DNA from: Lewinellaceae bacterium
GTDB taxonomy: Bacteria; Bacteroidota; Bacteroidia; Chitinophagales; Saprospiraceae
Direction of reading: 5' to 3'
Length of the DNA: 64,000 bases
Assembly: GCA_020636225.1 (NCBI GenBank)
Contig: JACJYI010000008.1
Location: forward strand, 198,867 to 262,866
Each line of letters starts with the position of its first letter. Position 1 is the stretch's first letter. The position numbers and the translations under genes were made by a program. The notes under the pieces are model-generated. The model did no database searches and was not told where the DNA came from. It was given only the letters and a program-made list of their open reading frames with translations. Below are positions 47,747 through 57,339 of this stretch, piece by piece.

Positions 47747-50044
47747 ATGAACAATGTCCCTATGATGACATGGATGGCCTGGTCGAATTCTGCAAGACGT
47801 GTGTACATGTGGCTTGGCCTGACCGTGATGGTCACCTCGAGTGTCACGGCGCAAACGACCTCCTGCTTTCAGGCATTCACCCTGGGGAATGATCAGATCC
47901 TCTGTGCACCGGATTCACAGACCCTGGTTGAAGTCGACTGTGACTGGGATGTCCTGCAACTGGATTGGCAGGTGTCCGGAGTGCCGGTGGCCCTGGACTC
48001 CAGCAGCTGGTCTGTGACGACCACAGGGGTAGAGACCCTGATCGCCCATGCGGTCATTCAATCACCCAATCTCATTGTCAACGGTGATTTTTCAGCTGGC
48101 AACAGTGGCTTTACCTCCTCCATGCTGTTCAATCCCTTTACCCTGATCATCCCGGGTTCCTATGCGATCGTGAACAATCCCGCGGCGATCCATCCCGACT
48201 TCAAGATGTGCCAGGACCACACCACTGGAGGAGGAGGGATGCTGGCCTGCAACGGAAGCCTGCTGCCCAACCGGGACATCTGGTGCCAGAATGTCGCCGT
48301 TGAACCGGGAGGTACCTACGACCTCTCCTTCTGGTCATCTGCCCTGACGGAAAATGAATCTCCGGAGCTGGTCATCCGCCTGGATGGACAGGACCTGACG
48401 ACCCCCCAACTGCTTGGCCCCACGACCTGTGAATGGGTCCAGTCGACCCTGAACTGGACGGCCGGACTGCAGACATCTGTTCAGTTCTGCATTCGCAATC
48501 TCAATGGTGCCAATTCCGGGAATGACTTTGCGATCGATGACATCGTCATGCAGGAGATCTGCCAGATCTCGGATACGGTCCAGGTGCGGCACGTGCCCAG
48601 GCAAGTCCTTTACCTGGACAGTCTGTTCTGTGCCGGCGATACCCTGTGGATTGGAGGGCTGTCCATTACAGACACTGGTCTGGATACGGTGGTGCTGAGC
48701 GACCAGTGGGGATGCGATTCCACGATCTACCTGGATGTGACGTTCTGGGATGCTTCGATCCAGTTCGAGCCACTCGATACCCTGACCTGCCTTCGCGATT
48801 CCGTCGAATTGATCGTGTCTGTTCCACCCGGGCCGGGTGTGACAACATATACGTGGCTGGATCCGGGCGGAGGGGTGATCACCGGCGCCAATGGCTCGAC
48901 ATATCTGGCCACACTGCCTGGATTCTATGGGGTGCTGGTCGAACAGTCAACCGATCATGGGTCTTGTGCGGTCGGCACCTTTCGAGAGGTCGTGGAAGAC
49001 CGTGAACAGCCAGGAGCCGATGCCGGCCCCGACAGTCTGCTGACCTGTTTGGAGGATGTGGTCACTCTGGTGGCCGGTGGGATCCAGGATCCCCAGTTTA
49101 TCTATCAATGGCAAGTGGTGTCCGGCTCCGGTGGAGGGCCCTGGAATGGGGCAACTGTCAATATTGACGAGCCGGGAGTCTACCAATTGTCTGTCACGAA
49201 TCCCGGCAATGGATGTGTGGGCATGGATACGGTCGGAATATCCGATGGGAGGATCACCCCGGGCGGATTGGTCGGAGAGATCTATGGTCCGCTTTGTGAA
49301 GAAGGAAGCGGCGGATTTTTGCCTGTGGATGTCCTGACCGGCACACCACCGTTCACCTATCAGCTGGAGCAGGTGACGGGTGGTCCGGTCCTGTCACCGC
49401 CCTTTATCAATCTTCCGGCCGGAGATTTCTGGCTCACGGTTACCGACGCCAACGGTTGCTTGTGGGATACCCTCCTCCGGATCCCGGAGGCAGATCTGGC
49501 CTCCCTGTCCCTCCCGCAGCAATTGAGTGGAGTCGGAGGGGAATACCTGGCGGTGACGCCCATCATGGACATTCCCGATTCACTGATCAGCACGTATGTA
49601 TGGACTGCACCGGATCTGATCCTGACCTGTAGCGACTGTCCTGTGGTGGAGGTGACCGGACTGGATAACGGGATCCTTCAGTTGTGTCTGCTACTGGTGG
49701 ATGGTTGTGAGATCTGTGCCCAGACCTACATCCGGTTTGATCAACCCTGGCTGAGCTATGTCCCCACGGCATTCTCGCCAAACGAAGACGGCATCAATGA
49801 TGTCTTCCGGCCATTGATCAATGATCAGGTGGTGACGGCAGTCAAGCTGATGGCCATCTATGATCGCTGGGGCAACCAGGTGTATCGGTGGGATGCCGGG
49901 CCGGGATCGCCCGAATCACCGGGATGGGAGGGGCGGAACGGGCAGACGTTGTTTCCCTCCGGAGTATACGCATACCAGGTCGACGTGCAGCTGCTGAACG
50001 GTCAAGTCAGGCAGTTGAAGGGAGAAATTCAATTGATTCGGTAG
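47747..50044 (+). CDS. T9SS type B surface protein (765 residues)
   Basis: A secreted modular protein. A long signal peptide (about 1-35, ending VTAQ) is followed by a Cys-rich beta region with a jelly-roll-like NGDFSAGNSGF segment (about 111-260), Ig/PKD-like units with paired cysteines, a SprB-like unit (TGTPPFTYQLE ... DANGCLWDT), and a gliding-motility-associated C-terminal domain (about 671-765: VPTAFSPNEDGINDVF, then YDRWGNQVYRWD, SGVYAYQVD). The C-terminus marks type B sorting by the type IX secretion system. ATG 47747 follows the promoter box; the longer frame from 47648 would lie within the permease gene. Ligand unknown. Confidence 0.9.
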   Translation: MNNVPMMTWMAWSNSARRVYMWLGLTVMVTSSVTAQTTSCFQAFTLGNDQILCAPDSQTLVEVDCDWDVLQLDWQVSGVPVALDSSSWSVTTTGVETLIAHAVIQSPNLIVNGDFSAGNSGFTSSMLFNPFTLIIPGSYAIVNNPAAIHPDFKMCQDHTTGGGGMLACNGSLLPNRDIWCQNVAVEPGGTYDLSFWSSALTENESPELVIRLDGQDLTTPQLLGPTTCEWVQSTLNWTAGLQTSVQFCIRNLNGANSGNDFAIDDIVMQEICQISDTVQVRHVPRQVLYLDSLFCAGDTLWIGGLSITDTGLDTVVLSDQWGCDSTIYLDVTFWDASIQFEPLDTLTCLRDSVELIVSVPPGPGVTTYTWLDPGGGVITGANGSTYLATLPGFYGVLVEQSTDHGSCAVGTFREVVEDREQPGADAGPDSLLTCLEDVVTLVAGGIQDPQFIYQWQVVSGSGGGPWNGATVNIDEPGVYQLSVTNPGNGCVGMDTVGISDGRITPGGLVGEIYGPLCEEGSGGFLPVDVLTGTPPFTYQLEQVTGGPVLSPPFINLPAGDFWLTVTDANGCLWDTLLRIPEADLASLSLPQQLSGVGGEYLAVTPIMDIPDSLISTYVWTAPDLILTCSDCPVVEVTGLDNGILQLCLLLVDGCEICAQTYIRFDQPWLSYVPTAFSPNEDGINDVFRPLINDQVVTAVKLMAIYDRWGNQVYRWDAGPGSPESPGWEGRNGQTLFPSGVYAYQVDVQLLNGQVRQLKGEIQLIR

Positions 50045-50156
50045 GGCAAAGCAGCGTTTTTCATCCATCATCTATCTTGATTTACAGGTGTCATAGACAC
50101 TTTTTGGATGAATCATAAATTCATCATATCTTAACGTATTCATTAAGCCAAATCCG

Positions 50157-53100
50157 ATGCGCCAAACCATGACTCGATCTTTACTCATTTTCAGTTTTGT
50201 AACCCTTTGCCTTTCAGGGGTTATTGCGCAATCCGGCCTGAACAAGGTCGTGATGACACAAACCACCGCCCGCGAAGAATTGACGTTGGCGACCGGTATG
50301 AACAAGATCCAATTGTGCGGGTTGACCCCTGGGCAGAATTATGGATTCATGCTGAATGGCCTGGTGGCAGAAGAATGCATTGATGAAGTGACCGTGCTCA
50401 ACGGAGGATTCGTCCAGGTGACGACGGGGCCGACCTACAAGTTCAAGGCATTTGAATCCTGTGTGACCCTGGAGATGGATGTGAACTGCGGCAAGTCACT
50501 GAAGGACATGAATCTCTGGTTGTCAGCCTTCTGCATGGATTGCAAGAGTCCGCCCAAGAGCGGGGCGCGGTACTCCGTATCGCCAAACAGTGATGCGGAT
50601 TACTTGATCAAGGAGGTCTTCATTGGTGGTGGATGCTTTGATGTCTCCGGAGTGTCCACCATCGGTGCATCTGCCGGTTTGGGGGAATTTTCCGATGGCT
50701 CCGCCCTTGGCATTGAAAGCGGGGTAATCATTGCCTCCGGGAATGTGACCAACTCCCAAGGGCCGAATAACCAGGGTGGTGCAGGGAATTCATTCGGACA
50801 AGGAGGAGATCCGGACCTGACGCTGATTTCAGGTCAGAATACCTTTGATGCTACTGGGATCGAGTTTGATTTTCAGCCCACGATTGCTTCGTTTGAGTTC
50901 AAATATGCTTTCGCCTCTGAAGAATATCCGGAATACGTTTGCGCTGGTTTTAATGACGTTTTCGGTTTCTTTGTCAGCGGGCCCGGTATCAGTGGCGCCT
51001 TTTCCAACAATTCGGAGAATATTGCCTGGATTCCGGGCACATCCATTCCCGTAGGAATTAATTCTGTCAATCCCGGCGTGGCGGGCGCTTTCGGCAATCC
51101 CGCCAATTGCCTTGGTGGTAAAGGCTCGTTGAGCTATTCCCAGTATTACGTCGACAATACTGGTGGCCAGGAGTTGCAGTATGATGGCTGGACTACTGTC
51201 TTTACCGCTGAGTTGAATGTGGAAGTTTGTCAACAATACCATATCAAGCTGGTTGTAGCCGATGCCGGAGACGGTATTTTCGATTCGGCGGTATTCCTGG
51301 AAGCGAACAGCTTCAATGCCGGTGGTGATGCGAATCTGGAATTTTCGGCACCTTCTACAGGAACCAATCTGGTCTATGAGAAGTGCGACGATGGGATCAT
51401 CACGATCTGCAAAGCGTCTCAGGCAGATATCGATATCGATGTCACCCTGGACTTCACGGTGAATTCCATGAGTACCGCCACGGCAGGTGTCGACTATGTT
51501 CCTTTCCCGACCTCCTTTACCATCCCTGCCGGTGAAGAATGTATCGAGTTTGAATTGGAAGTCATCCAGGACCTGATCGAGGAAGGCATTGAAACCATCC
51601 TTCTTGAACTGGAGGTTCCTTGCTCGTGCGAGAACCCGTTCGTAGAGATCCTGATATCCGATACCCCACCGTTAGGTGTTGAAGTAGAGGATTTTACCAT
51701 TTGTGAGAATGATGGGATCGATATTGAGGCCTTTGTATCGGGAGGGGTAGAGGATTATGAGTTCTTCTGGAGTACTGGGGACAACGGGGAATCGATCAAC
51801 GTCTTCCCCACCCAGTCCGGAATGTATACGGTTACCGTTACGGACCAGTGTAACCAGGAAGAAGTTGCCACATCCAATGTCACGGTCTATCCCCGGCCTA
51901 CGGCCACGTTGGAAGGGGATGGCCTGCTGTGTGCAGGAGATCCGAATGCTTCCGTGGACCTGACCGTGAACTTTTCACCTCCCGGGTCAGCTCCCTGGGA
52001 GTTGACCTATATGGTCAATGGGGTGATCCAGCCGACCATTTTCAACATTACGACGACCCCCTATATCCTGACCATCAATGAACCGGGCCCCGTTGACCTG
52101 CTGACTGTCGTTTCCGGTGGACTGTGTGATGGTACCGTTGATGGAGGTGCGTTTATCGAGGAAGTAAAGATCACGCCTGTTTATGACACGGTCGGGGTGT
52201 CCTGTCAGGGTGTAGAAGATGGCAGCATAAACGTCTTTGCCTATGGTGGCACGGACCCATACCAGTATTTCTGGTCCAATGGATGGGGATGGACGGATAT
52301 ATTGGACCCGGTTGGTGTCGGTACCTATTATGTGACCATTACCGATGACCAGGGTTGTACACTGCTGGACAGTGTGACACTGACCACCCCTGCAGATATT
52401 TCCATTGATGGCATGGTTACCGGTGGTACAGCTTGCAAGGATGCAACCGGTTCTGTTGATATCACCATCAATGGCGGGAATGGACCCTTCAATTTTATCT
52501 GGAGCAATGGCAATACGAATGAAGATCCAAACGATCTTCCGGCCGGATTGAATTCGGTCACGGTGACAGATTCCAGAGGATGCCAGCAGTATGCCGATTA
52601 TGTGATCATCGCTTCCGATGCACCCATCGGAGATGCCCAGGCCACCAATGGAGTGGACTGTGCCAACCCGAATGCGGGAAGTGCCAACCTGACCGTCAAT
52701 GGCGGGACACCTCCTTACCAGTTTGTCTGGAGTGGTTCAGGGGGGACCAATGAGGACCCCGTAGACCTGTCTGGTGGATTATATACAGTAACGGTGACGG
52801 ATGATGGTGGATGTACCACTGTCGTATCGGTCACCATCCCATATGATACCCTGCCTCCGTTAGCAGAGGCAGGATTACCGGATACCCTGAATTGTGGGAT
52901 CACCTCCCTGGCCCTGGACGGGTCCGGGTCCGATCAGGGGAACAGCTATTCCTATCAATGGTCGACCACGAATGGCCTAATCATTTCCGGAAGTACGTCA
53001 TTGACACCGACCATTGGTTCTCCGGGAACCTATCAGATTGTCGTCACCAACAGCTTGAATGGATGTACAGCAGCCGATATCGTCCAGGTATTGCCGGATA

Positions 53101-55394
53101 ACAATGCTCCCGGTGTCCAGATCGATCCGGTTGATGAGGTGACCTGTACCCAGACAACGGTGGTCATTGATGCCTCTGGTTCTACAGGAGGGCCGAATAT
53201 ATCTCCGGTATGGTCCACCCAGAATGGTGTGATCGTCAGTGGTGGTAATTCCTTGAGTCCCACTGTTGGCGCACCCGGAGTCTATACATTGACCCTGACC
53301 AATACCTTGAATAACTGTGTTTCGGTTCAGGATGTCACTGTAGAGGGTGATCTCGCACCCCCACTGGTGGATATTCTGCCTCCGGCAGTACTGACCTGTA
53401 AGAACCCCAGTATCACCCTGGATGGATCAGGTTCACTGGCCTTGCCTGGAACACAATACCAATGGTCAACTCCCAATGGCAACATCGTCAGCGGTGGATT
53501 GACGGACAAGGCCGTGATCAATGCCCAGGGGTCTTACACCTTGCTGGTGACCAATCCATTGACCGGGTGTACAAACACCGCTTCGGTTTCGGTTTCAGAG
53601 GACAAGGTCAAGCCGATCACCAACGCGACATCCAATGAGATCATCACCTGTTCCAACAAAGAGGTGGATCTCCTTGGCACAGGATCATCTACCGGCAACG
53701 ACTATACCTATAACTGGACCACCTTCCTGGGGAATATCACAGGAAATGCGACCAACCAGAATACCACTTGCAATGCGCCGGGCACCTATGTGTTGACGGT
53801 CACCAATCAAGTGAACGGTTGTACCTCCAGTGAAGCCACACAGGTGACTCTGGATACAGTGCCACCGATTGCCTTTGCCGGTGCCGGTGCGACCATCGAT
53901 TGTTCCGATCCGATCGCTACATTGACCGGGACAGGCACCAGCAGCAGCGGAAATGTGACATTCCAATGGACCACGACCAATGGCAATATTCTAAGTGGTG
54001 CAACAACGCCCAATCTGCAGGTCAACCAGGTGGGCACATACATCCTTGTCGTTACCGACGCGGATAATGGATGTACCGCACAAAGCTCGACAATCGTCCA
54101 GGGTGATGTACAGATTCCCGTGGTGATCATCCAGGATCCGGAAAAACTGACCTGTGTCAATGATGAAGTCATCCTGGATGGCTCCCAATCGGACTTCAGT
54201 TCGGCCATCCAGTACCTGTGGACCACGGGTTCAGGAAACATTGTTTCTGGACCAACTACAGTCACGCCTACGGTGAATGCTGCGGGGTCCTATACCCTTA
54301 CAGCCACCAATACGGATAATGGCTGTACCGGGACGGCCAGTGTTATCGTTGAGGAGGACAAGAAGCTTCCGGTAGCGGATGCCGGCAAGCCGGATGAGAT
54401 CTACTGTTTGGGTGATTCCGTGATCCTGGATGGTTCAAAATCCTCGACAGGGACATTCTACACGCACGACTGGTACCTGGAACTGGGTGGTCCGGCATCC
54501 TTCCTGAATGAGCAGACACCAGCTACCACGGAATCAGGGACCTATTATCTGGTGGTGACCGACACCCGCAATGGATGTACGGCGGTGGACGAGGTCGAGA
54601 TCGGCTCGGACTATCTCCAGAGTGCAGATATCAAGATGTCTGATCCGATCTGCTACAATGATCCGGGGACCCTCGAGATCTATAACGTGATCGGCGGCCT
54701 GTATCCCTATCAGTATTCCCTGGATGGTGGTGCGACGTACCAGTACAACCCGAGATTCAGGAACCTGTCCTCCGGTGCCTATAAGATGGTGGTCCGCGAT
54801 GCCAAGGGTTGTGTGATCAAGAAGGATTTTGAGATCCCCGATGTGAATGAACTCCTGGTGCATGTCGAACCGGAGATCTACATCAATCTGGGTGACGAGA
54901 TCCGACTGGAGGCCCAGCTGAATATCGACCTGAACCAGGTAGGCGGGGTCACCTGGTATCCGGCTTACGGCCTGGACCGTACGGATAGCCTGGTGGTATT
55001 TGCCCAGCCTTACATCACGACACCATACTTCATCTCTGTCACTGACATCAACGGATGTGAGGGGCAAACCCAAATGAAGATCATTGTTCGGGATCCGCAG
55101 ATCTTTATTCCGACGGCCTTCTCTCCGCATAACAATGACGGGAACAACGACCTCTTCATGATCTTTGCCCAGGATTTCGGCATTGAGGAGATCGAGTTGT
55201 TTGAAGTCTTCACTCGCTGGGGTGAGCGCGTGTTCCATGCGGAAAAGTTCCAGGCCAATGACGAGCAGTATGGATGGAACGGTATGCATCAGGGAAGCCA
55301 GATGAACCCGGCTGTTTTTGTCTACTATGCGAAGATCCGGTTGATCGATGGACGGGTACTGACCCTTAAGGGCGATGTGGCCCTGGTCGACTGA
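50157..55394 (+). CDS. Giant T9SS type B repeat protein (1745 residues)
   Basis: A surface adhesin-like protein. Order of parts: signal peptide (1-24, ending VIA); N-terminal beta region; choice-of-anchor L domain (about 165-390, GLGEFSDGSALGIESGVIIA); a Calx-beta-like unit (about 390-505); one Ig-like unit; three SprB-type repeats (about 676-899, such as GGTPPYQFVWS...GGLYTVTVTDDGGC); seven near-84-residue Ig/PKD-like repeats (900-1485), each with two conserved cysteines; another SprB-like unit; and a gliding-type C-terminal domain (about 1649-1745, IPTAFSPHNNDGNNDLF). Secretion and anchoring by T9SS are inferred. It is preceded by 112 bases of spacer and followed by a terminator. Confidence 0.92.
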   Translation: MRQTMTRSLLIFSFVTLCLSGVIAQSGLNKVVMTQTTAREELTLATGMNKIQLCGLTPGQNYGFMLNGLVAEECIDEVTVLNGGFVQVTTGPTYKFKAFESCVTLEMDVNCGKSLKDMNLWLSAFCMDCKSPPKSGARYSVSPNSDADYLIKEVFIGGGCFDVSGVSTIGASAGLGEFSDGSALGIESGVIIASGNVTNSQGPNNQGGAGNSFGQGGDPDLTLISGQNTFDATGIEFDFQPTIASFEFKYAFASEEYPEYVCAGFNDVFGFFVSGPGISGAFSNNSENIAWIPGTSIPVGINSVNPGVAGAFGNPANCLGGKGSLSYSQYYVDNTGGQELQYDGWTTVFTAELNVEVCQQYHIKLVVADAGDGIFDSAVFLEANSFNAGGDANLEFSAPSTGTNLVYEKCDDGIITICKASQADIDIDVTLDFTVNSMSTATAGVDYVPFPTSFTIPAGEECIEFELEVIQDLIEEGIETILLELEVPCSCENPFVEILISDTPPLGVEVEDFTICENDGIDIEAFVSGGVEDYEFFWSTGDNGESINVFPTQSGMYTVTVTDQCNQEEVATSNVTVYPRPTATLEGDGLLCAGDPNASVDLTVNFSPPGSAPWELTYMVNGVIQPTIFNITTTPYILTINEPGPVDLLTVVSGGLCDGTVDGGAFIEEVKITPVYDTVGVSCQGVEDGSINVFAYGGTDPYQYFWSNGWGWTDILDPVGVGTYYVTITDDQGCTLLDSVTLTTPADISIDGMVTGGTACKDATGSVDITINGGNGPFNFIWSNGNTNEDPNDLPAGLNSVTVTDSRGCQQYADYVIIASDAPIGDAQATNGVDCANPNAGSANLTVNGGTPPYQFVWSGSGGTNEDPVDLSGGLYTVTVTDDGGCTTVVSVTIPYDTLPPLAEAGLPDTLNCGITSLALDGSGSDQGNSYSYQWSTTNGLIISGSTSLTPTIGSPGTYQIVVTNSLNGCTAADIVQVLPDNNAPGVQIDPVDEVTCTQTTVVIDASGSTGGPNISPVWSTQNGVIVSGGNSLSPTVGAPGVYTLTLTNTLNNCVSVQDVTVEGDLAPPLVDILPPAVLTCKNPSITLDGSGSLALPGTQYQWSTPNGNIVSGGLTDKAVINAQGSYTLLVTNPLTGCTNTASVSVSEDKVKPITNATSNEIITCSNKEVDLLGTGSSTGNDYTYNWTTFLGNITGNATNQNTTCNAPGTYVLTVTNQVNGCTSSEATQVTLDTVPPIAFAGAGATIDCSDPIATLTGTGTSSSGNVTFQWTTTNGNILSGATTPNLQVNQVGTYILVVTDADNGCTAQSSTIVQGDVQIPVVIIQDPEKLTCVNDEVILDGSQSDFSSAIQYLWTTGSGNIVSGPTTVTPTVNAAGSYTLTATNTDNGCTGTASVIVEEDKKLPVADAGKPDEIYCLGDSVILDGSKSSTGTFYTHDWYLELGGPASFLNEQTPATTESGTYYLVVTDTRNGCTAVDEVEIGSDYLQSADIKMSDPICYNDPGTLEIYNVIGGLYPYQYSLDGGATYQYNPRFRNLSSGAYKMVVRDAKGCVIKKDFEIPDVNELLVHVEPEIYINLGDEIRLEAQLNIDLNQVGGVTWYPAYGLDRTDSLVVFAQPYITTPYFISVTDINGCEGQTQMKIIVRDPQIFIPTAFSPHNNDGNNDLFMIFAQDFGIEEIELFEVFTRWGERVFHAEKFQANDEQYGWNGMHQGSQMNPAVFVYYAKIRLIDGRVLTLKGDVALVD
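52854..54611 (+). repeat. Seven tandem Ig/PKD-like coding repeats
   Basis: The segment encodes residues 900-1485 of the giant protein: seven units of about 84 residues. Each runs from a xPP/xIP-like start through a conserved TC (or NC, DC, YC), a W in the middle (QWSTTNG, VWSTQNG, QWTTTNG) and ends NGCT or GCT plus an acidic pair (EDK, GD). The DNA is diverged between units, so it is an old protein repeat and not a recent DNA duplication. Confidence 0.85.
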
Positions 55395-55420
55395 TGATTT
55401 CCAGGAATGAATGATCGTGA

Positions 55421-55454
55421 AGAGAGGCATGTTTGAGCATGCCTCTCTTTGTTT
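55421..55454 (+). terminator. Intrinsic terminator after the giant surface protein
   Basis: AGAGAGGCATG (55421-55431) pairs with CATGCCTCTCT (55438-55448) around TTTGAG, followed by a T-rich stretch. Confidence 0.85.
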
Positions 55455-55586
55455 ATGGGAGAATGTCCGGGTAGGTTGTTCCAGATGCCGGAAAGATGGT
55501 CAGAAATTTGCATGTATATTGGAAGGAGCACATCAGAAGTGGGTGGGGAGCCGTTCACGAATCGATGTCTGACCTAAATTCAAACT

Positions 55587-56396
55587 ATGTTTTCCCGAAT
55601 TAGCCATATTTGGAGAGGCTTGCATGCCTACAGGTATCTTGTTTGGCAACTGGTCCGAACAAACTTGATCGGTTCCTACAAGAAGTCCTTCATTGGCATG
55701 GCCTGGATGTTCATCCTGCCGATCCTGGCAGTAGCGGTCTGGGTGGTTCTGCATGGAGCGGGAATTGTCGATCCAGGGGATACTGATGATGTGCCTTACC
55801 CGGTGTACGTCTTGCTCAGCACCTCGATCTGGGGATTTTTCATCGACCTGTATCGGACCGTCAGCCAGGTGATGGTCAACAGTGGTCGACTGCTGGTCAT
55901 GAAGGATTTTCCCAAGGAGGTCCTGGTGGCGGAGAAAGTCCTGGAGCACTTGATCAACTTCGCGATCCCGCTGGTGGTGAACATCATCGTCCTGATCGCC
56001 TTTGGCATCCGATTCCACTGGACGGCCCTCTGGTTCATTCCCTCCCTGATCCCACTCTTGTTACTGGGTTTGAGCATCGGGATGTTCATCGCGGTGATCC
56101 GGGTGGTAGCGGTCGATTTTGCCACCATTGTCGACGAGGGCCTGAAGCTGGTGATGTTTCTGACCCCGATCGTGTATACCTCCAGGATCCAGGTCAGTTG
56201 GCTGGCGGAGGTGGTCACCTGGAATCCGTTGACCTATCTGATCGGATTCAGTAGGGACCTCCTGACCAAGGGGATCTACACGGACGTCGGCCCATACCTG
56301 ATCTGTTCGGGAGCCAGTCTGGTGATCTTTTTCCTGGTCCTGATCTTTTTCCAAATGACCTCGGGACGGGTCCTTGAACGTTTGACAATCGTATAG
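55587..56396 (+). CDS. ABC-2 type glycan export permease
   Basis: A 269-residue inner-membrane permease of the Wzm/TagG/KpsM type, which exports undecaprenyl-linked or lipid-linked polysaccharides. The N-terminal amphipathic stretch LVWQLVRTNLIGSYKKSFIG is the typical elbow helix, followed by six membrane helices. The C-terminal PLTYLIGFSRDLLTKG motif is family-like. It is paired with the ATPase gene 5 bases downstream. A likely substrate is the glycan modified by the acyl- and sulfotransferases across the convergent junction. Confidence 0.9.
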   Translation: MFSRISHIWRGLHAYRYLVWQLVRTNLIGSYKKSFIGMAWMFILPILAVAVWVVLHGAGIVDPGDTDDVPYPVYVLLSTSIWGFFIDLYRTVSQVMVNSGRLLVMKDFPKEVLVAEKVLEHLINFAIPLVVNIIVLIAFGIRFHWTALWFIPSLIPLLLLGLSIGMFIAVIRVVAVDFATIVDEGLKLVMFLTPIVYTSRIQVSWLAEVVTWNPLTYLIGFSRDLLTKGIYTDVGPYLICSGASLVIFFLVLIFFQMTSGRVLERLTIV

Positions 56397-56401
56397 AGGC
56401 C

Positions 56402-57250
56402 ATGAGCGTGAAACAGGAAGAGCAACAGGTGCTGGTCTCCCTTCGGGATGTAAAGAAGAAGTTCTGCAAGAACCTCAAGTACAACATGTATTATGGCATC
56501 CTGGATGTACTCCGCCAATCGGTTGGCCTGCCAGCCGGGCGGGGACCACTCCGGGCTCATGAATTCTATGCGCTGCAGGGGATCAATCTGGATATCTATG
56601 CCGGACAGATCGTCGGTGTGGTCGGCGCCAACGGATCGGGGAAGACGACCATGATGCGTCTGATCTCCGGGATCTATCCTGTGGACGGAGGTACCATTGA
56701 AACGTCTGGTGTCCGGCGGACCACATCGATCTTTGCCCTGAATGCTGGGATGAATCCGGTATTTACCGGTCTGGAGAATATCTACCTGAAAGGGGCCATG
56801 TTCGGCATGAGCAAGGCGGAGATCGACCGGAAGCTGGATTTTATCATTGCATTCAGCGAACTCGAAGAATTCCTGGGGTCACCGGTCGGCAACTATTCCT
56901 CCGGAATGAAGGCCCGCCTGGCCTATTCAGTCGCTATAGCCACCGAGCCTGACCTCTTCATTATCGACGAAGCCCTGGCCGTAGGAGATACCGTCTTCAA
57001 GGCCAAGTGTTATGAACACCTGCAAGCCTATGTCAAGGAGAAGCCGAGGGCTGTCATCTATGTGACCAACCGGATCAGTAAGGTGATGGCGATCGCGGAT
57101 CGGCTTGTGGTCATGAGCAAGGGGACCATCCGAAAGGATACCATGGATATCCAGGCGGGATTGGAATACTACATTGATGTTTGTCTCGCCGACATGGATG
57201 TCAACCGCAAGGCATTGCGATTGAAGATGATCCGGCATTTCGAGATGTGA
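56402..57250 (+). CDS. ABC-type glycan export ATPase
   Basis: A 282-residue Wzt/TagH-like ATPase. Walker A GANGSGKT (75-82), signature SSGMK (166-170), Walker B LFIIDEAL and D-loop AVGD are intact. The switch (H-loop) histidine is replaced by Asn223 in YVTNRISKV, where relatives have SH or TH. There is no C-terminal carbohydrate-binding domain, so the exporter is of the short kind, in which the glycan cap is not recognised by the ATPase. An N-terminal insertion before Walker A (about 22-52, rich in basic residues) is typical of the class. Confidence 0.9.
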   Translation: MSVKQEEQQVLVSLRDVKKKFCKNLKYNMYYGILDVLRQSVGLPAGRGPLRAHEFYALQGINLDIYAGQIVGVVGANGSGKTTMMRLISGIYPVDGGTIETSGVRRTTSIFALNAGMNPVFTGLENIYLKGAMFGMSKAEIDRKLDFIIAFSELEEFLGSPVGNYSSGMKARLAYSVAIATEPDLFIIDEALAVGDTVFKAKCYEHLQAYVKEKPRAVIYVTNRISKVMAIADRLVVMSKGTIRKDTMDIQAGLEYYIDVCLADMDVNRKALRLKMIRHFEM

Positions 57251-57339
57251 GGAGCGCGCCTGATTCGTCATGGAGGGGCCCCGGTCCATCTGTTTTATTC
57301 CGATTGAGAAACCATTTGCATCGAAATTGCAGACCAGGT

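Noticed and set aside
52854..54611. Regular spacing that might suggest a CRISPR array
   Set aside because: The period is about 251 bases, the repeats are coding and diverged, and there are no short identical repeats with unique spacers. No CRISPR array or cas gene was found in the window.
54534..55430. A 298-codon open frame on the minus strand at the end of the giant surface protein
   Set aside because: It overlaps the conserved gliding-type C-terminal domain and reads across the terminator hairpin.
57251..57339. A terminator around GGGGCCCC in the convergent junction
   Set aside because: The palindrome has no loop and no adjoining T tract.
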